This document shows, piece after piece, positions 57,638 through 64,000 of a DNA stretch of 64,000 bases (the stretch's first letter is position 1; each line of letters starts with the position of its first letter). The stretch comes from Streptomyces sp. R41 (GTDB lineage Bacteria > Actinomycetota > Actinomycetes > Streptomycetales > Streptomycetaceae), in NCBI RefSeq assembly GCF_041053055.1, contig NZ_CP163443.1:310001-374000 (forward strand), given 5' to 3'. The position numbers and the translations under genes were made by a program. A model generated the notes under the pieces. It saw nothing but the letters and a program-made list of their open reading frames with translations. It did not search any database and was not told the origin of the DNA.

Positions 57638-60370
57638 ATGGTCGGACTATTGGGTCGATCCCGGGCTCAGTCGACCCGCCGCCTCAAGACCCCCCTCGAT
57701 CAGCATGGGCCACACGGAGGCAGGCACCGACGCAGCCCGTCCGCCGGGCCCAGGTCGGCGCTGAGCGGGCGCAGCGTCGCCGGGCAGGTCTTCCTCCTGC
57801 AAGTGGTGATCGTGCTGCTCCTGGTCGTGTCCGGGGTGGTGGCGCTGGTGCTCCAGGTACGTCACGACAGCACCCAGGAGGCCCGCAACCGTTCGCTCGC
57901 CGTCGCCGAGACCTTCGCCAACGCGCCGGGCACCCGCGCGGCGCTCAGCGCGCCCGACCCCACGGCTGTGCTTCAGCCGCGAGCCGAAGCCGCCCGCAAG
58001 GCGTCGAAGGTGGACTTCATCGTCGTGATGAACACCGACGGGATCCGCTACACCCATCCCAAGCCCGACCGGATCGGAAAGAAGTTCGTCGGAACCCTCG
58101 CACCCGCGCTGGCCGGTCACCCCACCGTCGAGCAGATCACGGGAACCATCGGGCCGCTGGTGCAGGCCACGGTTCCCATCAAGGCGCCCGACGGCAAGGT
58201 GGTGGGCCTGGTGTCGGCCGGCATCACCACCGCGAACGTGGGCGGTGTCGCGGACCGGCAGCTGCCGCTCATGCTGACCTCCGCGGGCGTCGCGCTGGCG
58301 CTGGCGACCGGCGGGACGGCGCTCGTGAGCAGGCGCCTCATGCGCCAGACCCGCGGCCTGGGCCCGTACGAGATGACCCGCATGTACGAGCACCACGACG
58401 CGGTACTGCACGCCGTCCGTGAGGGAGTGATCATCGTCGGCGACGAGGGACAGCTGCTGCTCGCCAACGACGAGGCGAACCGACTGCTCGACCTGCCCGA
58501 CAACGCCGAGGGACGGGACGTCCGCGATCTCGGTCTCGACGCGGACACCGCCGACCTGCTGGCCTCGGGACGCGTCGCCACCGACGAGGTGCACCTGGTG
58601 GGCGACCGGTTGCTGGCCATCAACCAACGGCCCACGGACCTTCAGGGCGGCCCGGCCGGCAGCGTCGCGACGCTCCGTGACTCGACCGAACTGCGCGCGT
58701 TGTCCGGCCGGGCCGACGTGGCGCGGGAGCGACTCAAACTCTTGTACGACGCCGGCGTGGGAATCGGGACGACCCTGGACGTGACGCGCACCGCCCAGGA
58801 ACTGGCGGAGGTGGCCGTCCCACGGTTCGCGGACTTCGTCACCGTGGATCTCGCCGACGCCGTGCTGAACGGGCAGGAGCCGGACGTGGGCACCGATCTG
58901 CGCCGCACGGCCTCCGGCGGAATCCGGAAGGACGCTCCGCTCTATCCGGTGGGCGAGCACATCGGATTCGTCACCTCCACCCCGCAGGCCCACAGCCTGC
59001 GCACCGGACAGGCAGTCGTCGAACCCGACCTCGGTGGGTCCCCGGGCTGGCTGGCCCAGGATCCGGAGCGCACCGGGCGGGTCGTGGACTACGGCATCCA
59101 CTCACTGATCACCGTCCCGCTGCGGGTGGGCCCCCTGGTGATGGGCGTGGTCAACTTCTGGCGCTCCGAGAAGCCCGAACCCTTCGACGGGGAGGATCTG
59201 GCCCTGGCCGAGGAGCTGGTCGCCCGAGCCGCGGTCTCGATCGACAACGCGCGCCGCTACACCCGCGAGCACACCATGGCCGTGACGCTGCAGCGCAGTC
59301 TGCTGCCGCGCAACCTGCCCGAGCAGAGCGCCCTGGACATCGCGTATCGCTACCTGCCCGCGCAGGCCGGGGTCGGCGGGGACTGGTTCGACGTGCTGCC
59401 ACTGCCCGGAGCCCGTGTCGCGGTCGTCGTGGGCGATGTCGTCGGCCACGGGCTGCACGCCGCGGCGACCATGGGACGGCTGCGTACCGCCGTCCACAAC
59501 TTCTCCTCCCTGGACCTGCCGCCCGACGAGCTCCTCGGGCTCCTGGACGAACTGGTCGGCCGCATCGACCAGGACGAGGTGGCGGAGGAGAGCAGAGCCG
59601 CGGTCACCGGCGCCACCTGTCTGTACGCCATCTACGACCCGACCTCTCGGCTCTGCACCGTCGCACGGGCCGGCCACCCGCCGCCGGCGGTGGTGCGTCC
59701 CGACGGGAGCGTCGACTTCCCCGATGTGCCCGCCGGTCCGCCGCTCGGGCTGGGCAGCCTCCCGTTCGAGACGGCCGAGCTCGAGCTGGCGGAGGGAAGC
59801 CGCCTGGTGCTGTACACGGACGGGCTCGTCGAGGACCGGGAACGGGACATCGACACCGGTCTGGATCTGCTGCGCACCGCCCTCGCCGGGGCCGACCGGT
59901 CGCCGGAGGACACCTGCCGGGCCGTGCTCGACGCCCTGCTTCCGGCCCGGCCGAGCGACGACATCGCCCTGATCGTCGCTCGCACCCACGCGCTCGCTGC
60001 CGACCGGATCGCGGAGTGGGAGGTGCCGTCCGAACCTGCCGCCGTCGGCGAGGTGCGCGCCTCGGTCACCCGGCAGCTGGCGGAGTGGGGACTGGACGAG
60101 ATGGCGTTCACCACGGAGCTCATCCTCAGCGAGCTGGTCACCAACGCGATCCGTTACGGCAGCGGTCCTATCCGGGTCCGTGTGTTGCGCGACCGCAGCC
60201 TGATCTGCGAGGTCTTCGACGGCAGCAGCACCTCACCCCACCTGCGCTACGCGGCCACCACGGACGAGGGCGGACGCGGCCTGTTCCTGGTCGCCCAGGT
60301 CGCCGAGCGCTGGGGCACCCGCTACAACCTCGCCGGCAAGGTGATCTGGGCGGAACAGCCCCTGCCGTGA
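57638..60370 (+). CDS. Membrane sensor-PAS-GAF-SpoIIE phosphatase with HATPase domain
   Basis: 910 residues. Order: transmembrane helix (about 50-70; VFLLQVVIVLLLVVSGVVAL), an outside sensor domain of single-Cache type (FIVVMNTDGIRYTHPKPDRI), a second helix (about 208-226), a PAS domain (about 250-345), a GAF domain (about 365-545), the SpoIIE PP2C domain (about 560-780; GVGGDWFDVLPLPGARVAVV, VGDVVGHG, RPSDDIALIVAR) and a C-terminal HATPase_c kinase domain (ILSELVTNAIRYGSGPIRVR, GRGLFLV). Combining phosphatase and anti-sigma-type kinase in one chain is typical of Streptomyces partner-switching regulators (RsbU+RsbW-like). Confidence 0.95.
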   Translation: MVGLLGRSRAQSTRRLKTPLDQHGPHGGRHRRSPSAGPRSALSGRSVAGQVFLLQVVIVLLLVVSGVVALVLQVRHDSTQEARNRSLAVAETFANAPGTRAALSAPDPTAVLQPRAEAARKASKVDFIVVMNTDGIRYTHPKPDRIGKKFVGTLAPALAGHPTVEQITGTIGPLVQATVPIKAPDGKVVGLVSAGITTANVGGVADRQLPLMLTSAGVALALATGGTALVSRRLMRQTRGLGPYEMTRMYEHHDAVLHAVREGVIIVGDEGQLLLANDEANRLLDLPDNAEGRDVRDLGLDADTADLLASGRVATDEVHLVGDRLLAINQRPTDLQGGPAGSVATLRDSTELRALSGRADVARERLKLLYDAGVGIGTTLDVTRTAQELAEVAVPRFADFVTVDLADAVLNGQEPDVGTDLRRTASGGIRKDAPLYPVGEHIGFVTSTPQAHSLRTGQAVVEPDLGGSPGWLAQDPERTGRVVDYGIHSLITVPLRVGPLVMGVVNFWRSEKPEPFDGEDLALAEELVARAAVSIDNARRYTREHTMAVTLQRSLLPRNLPEQSALDIAYRYLPAQAGVGGDWFDVLPLPGARVAVVVGDVVGHGLHAAATMGRLRTAVHNFSSLDLPPDELLGLLDELVGRIDQDEVAEESRAAVTGATCLYAIYDPTSRLCTVARAGHPPPAVVRPDGSVDFPDVPAGPPLGLGSLPFETAELELAEGSRLVLYTDGLVEDRERDIDTGLDLLRTALAGADRSPEDTCRAVLDALLPARPSDDIALIVARTHALAADRIAEWEVPSEPAAVGEVRASVTRQLAEWGLDEMAFTTELILSELVTNAIRYGSGPIRVRVLRDRSLICEVFDGSSTSPHLRYAATTDEGGRGLFLVAQVAERWGTRYNLAGKVIWAEQPLP

Positions 60371-60571
60371 TCCTGCGGCTCAACCGTGATCGGCCGGCCC
60401 CTCACCAGCGTCCGCCTCACCCACCGGCGCCGAGCGAGCCGCCTCGCCGACCTCGACCGGGAGGTCCTCCTCCGGTACGAGGGGTACGGCGCGGCCGCCC
60501 TGGAGTCGCTCCAGGGCGGAAGCCGCACCTCGGTGACGATCAGGCAGAACGGGCACCGAGCCGTGCCGGGC

Positions 60572-61432
60572 TCAGCGGGCCAGGCGGCCCAGCAGGGACG
60601 AGGCGGACAGGATGCCGAGGGCCGCGGCCAGCACGAGAACCCCGTAGTCGAGGGCCAGATGGGCATGCGTGCCCAGCAGCAGGCCGCGCAGCGCGTCCAC
60701 TTGGTAGCTGAGGGGATTGATCTTGCTGATGGTCTGGAGCCAGCCGGGCATGACGGCCACCGGATAGAGGGCGTTGGAGCCGAAGAACAGCGGCATGGTG
60801 ATGGCCTGGCCGATGCCCATCAGCCGGTCCCGGGTGAGCACGATGCCCGCGATCGTCATCGAGAGGCAGGAGAAGAAGGCCGAGCCGAGGACGACGGCCA
60901 CCGCGACACCGAGCAGCCGCAGCGGGTTCCACGTCATCGCCACCCCGAGCAGCGCGGCGATGACGACGACCACGACCGCCTGGATCAGCGCCTTCACGCC
61001 GGCGGCGAAGGCCTTGCCGGTGATGAGCGCCGAGCGCGGAGTCGGTGTGACGAGGAGTTTGGTGAGGATCCCGGCGTCCCGCTCCCAGATGATCATGATG
61101 CCGTAGAAGATGGCGATGAACATGGCGGACTGGGCAATGATGCCGGGCGCCAGATAGTCGATGTACGGGATGCCGCCGGTGGGTATCGCCTTGATCCGGG
61201 TGAAGGTCTCGCCGAAGATCAGCAGCCAGAGCGCGGGCTGGACCGCCCGGGTGTACAGCTCGGTGCGGTCGTGGCGGAGCTTCTGCAGCTCGACCGCGCA
61301 CATCGCACCGACCCGTGCGGGCAGCACCTTCCAGCCGCTCCGGGCCCGGGGCGGCACGACGAGCAGGTCGAGGCCGGCGGGGTGGACGCGGTCAGCCGAC
61401 ACGGGTTGCGGTGCGACGCGTGTTTCGGACAT
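60572..61432 (-). CDS. ABC-2 type transporter permease (drug efflux)
   Basis: 286 residues from the ATG at 61432, with AGGAGA upstream. Six membrane segments and the ABC-2 motif region (PGIIAQSAMFIAIFYGIMII; TPRSALITGKAFAAGVKALI; FFGSNALYPVAVMPGWLQTI) place it in the DrrB/NodJ-like permease family. Its start lies 41 bp inside the end of the ATPase gene, so the two subunits are translated together. The pair would export a drug or lipid-like compound. The 200 bp beyond its stop (60371-60571) show no gene. Confidence 0.92.
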   Translation of the reverse strand: MSETRVAPQPVSADRVHPAGLDLLVVPPRARSGWKVLPARVGAMCAVELQKLRHDRTELYTRAVQPALWLLIFGETFTRIKAIPTGGIPYIDYLAPGIIAQSAMFIAIFYGIMIIWERDAGILTKLLVTPTPRSALITGKAFAAGVKALIQAVVVVVIAALLGVAMTWNPLRLLGVAVAVVLGSAFFSCLSMTIAGIVLTRDRLMGIGQAITMPLFFGSNALYPVAVMPGWLQTISKINPLSYQVDALRGLLLGTHAHLALDYGVLVLAAALGILSASSLLGRLAR

Positions 61433-62456
61433 CGCTGAAGTCTCCTGAATGGTCGTCGAGGCCGCTGCCGGCGATGTCGCGGAAGACGTCCTCCAGCGTG
61501 GGCAGTTCACCGATGTTCGTGGCGCCGCGCCGCTCGCCGAGGCCCGCCCTCAGCTCGTCGGGGGTGCCGAGGGCACGGACACGGCCGCGGTGCATCAGCG
61601 CGACCCGGTCGCAGTACTGGTCGGCCTCGTCCATGTAGTGCGTCGTCACCAGCACCGTCATGCCGGTGGCGGCACGTACGGCGTTGATGTGCTCCCACAC
61701 GCTTGTCCGCGCGATCGGGTCGAGGCCGATGGTCGGCTCGTCGAGTATCAGCAACCGGGGCGCGCTCACCAGTGCCTGGGCGAGTTCGAGGCGGCGGACC
61801 ATGCCTCCGGAGTACGTCTTGGCGAGCCGGTCGGCCGCGGCGGAGAGGTCGACCGCCGCGAGCGCCTGGTCGACGCGCGCCGCACGCTCCCGGCGGGAGA
61901 CGTCGAAGACACGGGCGAACAGCTCCACGTTCTCCCGCCCTGTGAGCCCGGAGTCGGCGGAGAGCTGCTGCGGTACGTAGCCCAACAGGCGCCGTACGGC
62001 CATGCGTTCGCGCGTGGCGTCGTGCCCGAAGACACGGACCATGCCGGAGGGAACGGGCAGGAGCGTGGTGATGCAGCGGATCGCCGTGGTCTTGCCCGCG
62101 CCGTTGGGTCCGAGCAGTCCGAAGACCTCGCCGTCGCGGACGGAGAGTTCGAGCCCGTCGACCGCGGTGGTCTCACCGAAGGAGTACACGAGCCCGGCGC
62201 AGGTGACGGCGTCCGTCCCGGTATACGCCGCCGCGACGGGTCCGTCGGCGGCGCCCTGTCCGATACCGGTCGGCGCGGCCCGTCCGTCGGCTGCGCCCCT
62301 CCCGACACCGGTCGGCGCGACGTGTCGATCGAGTGCGCCCGCCCCGAGACCCGTCGGCACGGCCCGTCCGTAGGGTGCGTCCGTCACGCCGTCGTTCACC
62401 TCGGTCCGGCTTCCGTCCTGGGCGGGGTCTCCGCCGCCGGTCGTGTTCCGCGTCAT
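61392..62456 (-). CDS. ABC transporter ATP-binding protein (DrrA-like) with repeated N-terminus
   Basis: 354 residues from the ATG at 62456, overlapping the MarR stop (ATGA). An unusual N-terminal extension of about 80 residues contains three 14-residue repeats (PTGxGxGAxDGxxA). The ATPase core has Walker A GLLGPNGAGKTT, Q-loop VPQQLS, signature YSGGMVRRLELAQ, Walker B LLILDEPTIGLDP and the H-loop VTTHYMDEAD. The end (PTLEDVFRDIAGSGLDDHSG) fits daunorubicin-resistance DrrA-type proteins. It powers the permease encoded next. Confidence 0.94.
   Translation of the reverse strand: MTRNTTGGGDPAQDGSRTEVNDGVTDAPYGRAVPTGLGAGALDRHVAPTGVGRGAADGRAAPTGIGQGAADGPVAAAYTGTDAVTCAGLVYSFGETTAVDGLELSVRDGEVFGLLGPNGAGKTTAIRCITTLLPVPSGMVRVFGHDATRERMAVRRLLGYVPQQLSADSGLTGRENVELFARVFDVSRRERAARVDQALAAVDLSAAADRLAKTYSGGMVRRLELAQALVSAPRLLILDEPTIGLDPIARTSVWEHINAVRAATGMTVLVTTHYMDEADQYCDRVALMHRGRVRALGTPDELRAGLGERRGATNIGELPTLEDVFRDIAGSGLDDHSGDFSDVRNTRRTATRVG
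62232..62357. repeat. Three 42-bp tandem repeats in the ABC ATPase gene
   Basis: Residues 34-47, 48-61 and 62-75 of the ATPase are PTGLGAGALDRHVA, PTGVGRGAADGRAA and PTGIGQGAADGPVA, so the DNA repeats with a 42-bp period. The unit is a multiple of three, letting copy number vary in frame. It lies before the ATP-binding core. Confidence 0.75.
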
Positions 62457-62908
62457 GTCTCCTCGGCCTCCTCGTGCAGGTTCGCCGCCAGCTTGCGCAG
62501 GGCCGGAAGGGCCGCCTCCAGGGCCGCACGGTCGGCCTCGTCGAGACGGGCCACCTGGCGACGTACGAGCGCCGCGCGCCGCTGGCGCCAGTCGCGCAGC
62601 CGTGCGTCGGCCGCCGGTGTGGGCAGCAGCCGCGCGGCCCGCCGGTCGGCCGGGTCCGTCTCGCGGATCACATAGCCGTCCCGCACCAGCTGGTTGACCA
62701 GCGTCGAGACCGAATTGCCCGCCAGGTAGAGCTCCTTGGCGGCCTCCGAAACGCGGATGCCCGGGCGGGCCACGACCAGACGCAGCAGCTCGACCTCGGC
62801 GCCGCGCAGCCGCGGAGCGGTCATGCCGCTGCGCAGCCGCCGCCGGATCAGCCGCTGCACTCCGGCCAGGGTGTCGGCCAGTGCCTCGGGAAAGGTCTCT
62901 GACTCCAC
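62453..62908 (-). CDS. MarR-family transcriptional regulator
   Basis: 151 residues from a GTG at 62908; there is no clear ribosome site. The winged helix is standard: EVELLRLVVARPGIRVSEAA, ELYLAGNSVSTLVNQLVRDG, YVIRETDPADRRAARLL with the DRR wing. It is the first gene of an operon with the ABC ATPase and permease, with ATGA overlap. A CTCTG-TGT-CAGAG palindrome at 62922-62934, next to a TATTCT hexamer, is the likely operator. Drug-responsive repression of the efflux pump is expected. Confidence 0.93.
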   Translation of the reverse strand: MESETFPEALADTLAGVQRLIRRRLRSGMTAPRLRGAEVELLRLVVARPGIRVSEAAKELYLAGNSVSTLVNQLVRDGYVIRETDPADRRAARLLPTPAADARLRDWRQRRAALVRRQVARLDEADRAALEAALPALRKLAANLHEEAEET

Positions 62909-62921
62909 ACTTCGAGAATAG

Positions 62922-62934
62922 CTCTGTGTCAGAG
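62922..62934. promoter_or_regulatory. Putative MarR operator
   Basis: CTCTG-TGT-CAGAG is a perfect inverted repeat 13 bp from the MarR start codon. On the minus strand it touches a TATTCT hexamer (62920-62915) that could be the -10 box. Binding there would shut off the marR-ABC operon. Confidence 0.5.
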
Positions 62935-63060
62935 GTATTTCGGAAAGGGAGAGTCAAGAGCGCGCAAGCAGAGGGCCTGTGGGCACACCCCAGGGGCGTA
63001 TGAGCACACCTCACGGGCGTACCGAGGGGGCTCTGTCGTCAGTGTTCCTTGAGTTCGTCG

Positions 63061-64000
63061 ATGCGGACCGGTCCGCCGACGGTGACCGACCGGACGGCGG
63101 CGAGGGCGGCGCGGGCCGATGTGTCCGTCGCCCTGGTCTCCGTCGTGATGCGCGGGGCCAAGGGCGCCGGACCCGCCACCCGGGAGCGGGTGCTGCGGGC
63201 GGCGAAGGAGATCGGCTATCGGCCCGACTCCCGGGCGCGCCTGCTGCGCAGCAACCGCTCGCGCCTGCTCGGGGTGCAGTTCGGGCTCCAACAGCCGTTC
63301 CACACCGACCTGGTGGAGGGCCTGTACGCCGCGTCGGAGCCCGTCGGCTACCAGATCGCCCTCAGCGCCGTCGCCCTGAGCCGCAGCGAGCGGCAGGCCG
63401 TGGAGGCGTTGCTCGCCGACCGCTGCGAGGCCCTGATCCTGCTCGGTCCGCAGGCCCCCGCCGCTCGGCCGGCGGAGCTGGCCGTACAGCTGCGGGTCAT
63501 TTCCGTGGCCCGGCGGCTGCGGCCGCCCGCCGTCGGGGTGGATGTCGTCCGGACGGCCGACGACGAAGGCGCCCGCCAGGCCGTCGATCATCTCGTGGCC
63601 CTCGGTCACCGGGACATCGCCCACATCGACGGCGGCCGGGCGCCGGGCGCGGCCGACTGGCGCCGCGGCTACCGTACGGCCATGAACCGCCACGGCCTCG
63701 GCGAGCACGCGCAGGTCCTGCCGGCCGGACTGACCGAGGAGGACGGCGCCGCGGCGGCCCGCGCCCTCCTCGACGCGGGCCGTCGGCCCACCGCCGTCCT
63801 CGCCTTCGACGACCGCTGTGCCACCGGCGTCCTCGACATGTTTCTGCGCGCCCGCGTAACCCGTCCCCGGTGAGATCTCCGTCGTCGGCTCGACGACAGC
63901 TGTCTTGCCCGACTCGCCCATATCGACCTCACGACCGTCGGTCAGGACATCGCGCGCTTCGCGCAGTCGACGGTCGGCCGGGCCGTGGCACGGCTGGAGG
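63061..64000 (+). pseudogene. LacI-family regulator with two frameshifts, cut by right edge
   Basis: From the ATG at 63061 the frame gives a degenerate LacI helix-turn-helix (VSVALVSVVMRGAKGAGPAT, RERVLRAAKEIGYRPDSRAR), then the periplasmic-binding-like domain (LLGVQFGLQQPFHTDLVEGL; VDVVRTADDEGARQAVDHLV; ALGHRDIAHIDGGRAPGAAD; PTAVLAFDDRCATGVLDMFL). After that the frame breaks: an extra base near 63860 leads to a stop at 63873, and a missing base near 63889 is needed to read on as FDDSCLARLAHIDLTTVGQD and IARFAQSTVGRAVARLE. The beginning of the HTH also looks disturbed. Two compensating indels suggest decay, or sequencing error. Confidence 0.7.

Overview
The window is high-GC actinobacterial chromosome and looks like Streptomyces. 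Codon third positions are strongly G/C, GTG starts are common, many genes overlap by ATGA, twin-arginine and lipobox secretion signals are frequent, and the families are typical of that genus (SpoIIE-type phosphatases, GH64 glucanase, PucR regulators, XRE/MmyB regulators, cholesterol oxidase). The mix of regulators, secreted enzymes and many decayed genes fits an accessory or semi-accessory part of the chromosome. I saw no rRNA, tRNA or CRISPR array.

Layout. 0-9 kb: a methyltransferase cut by the left edge; two translationally coupled membrane-anchored XRE regulators divergent from a secreted I36-type inhibitor; a PAS-GAF-SpoIIE phosphatase; then a decayed stretch with an SDR tail, a 40-bp tandem repeat, a SnoaL protein and an ornithine cyclodeaminase remnant. 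8.5-17 kb: a Tat-exported GH64 beta-1,3-glucanase with a LacI-type operator; a membrane M48 peptidase; two uncharacterised proteins; a two-component system followed by a small secreted protein and a tiny lipoprotein. 17-22.8 kb: a PucR-controlled aminotransferase and aldehyde dehydrogenase operon whose middle gene has been gutted by deletion; a spherulin-4 pseudogene. 22.8-33 kb: acyltransferase, secreted M1 metallopeptidase, MerR regulator with a divergent Old Yellow Enzyme homologue, two SDRs, an aldo-keto reductase and its divergent MmyB-type regulator.

33-36 kb is the most unusual part. An ISL3 fragment sits in a secreted-protein gene. Next to it is one open gene joining a DUF5937-type winged-helix regulator to the C-terminal RuvC half of a TnpB-family protein, with all three RuvC acidic residues present. 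36-43 kb: XRE-cupin regulator, second SpoIIE-type phosphatase, and a divergent pair of Tat-exported steroid enzymes (3-ketosteroid delta1-dehydrogenase and cholesterol oxidase), followed by a carboxymuconolactone-decarboxylase-like protein and a DapB-like reductase. 43-49 kb: YciO/Sua5 protein, M20 deacylase divergent from an Lrp regulator, SMP-30 lactonase, a GAF-PucR regulator.

49.6-56.5 kb is a tight stress operon: dnaK, grpE, a zinc-finger-less DnaJ, a CbpM-like modulator, clpB and a zinc-ribbon thioredoxin. It would form a complete disaggregation machine plus a redox partner. The end of the window holds an acetyltransferase, a DUF6296 protein, a third and largest SpoIIE phosphatase (sensor-PAS-GAF-PP2C-kinase), a MarR-ABC drug-efflux operon, and a LacI regulator with two frameshifts that runs off the right edge.
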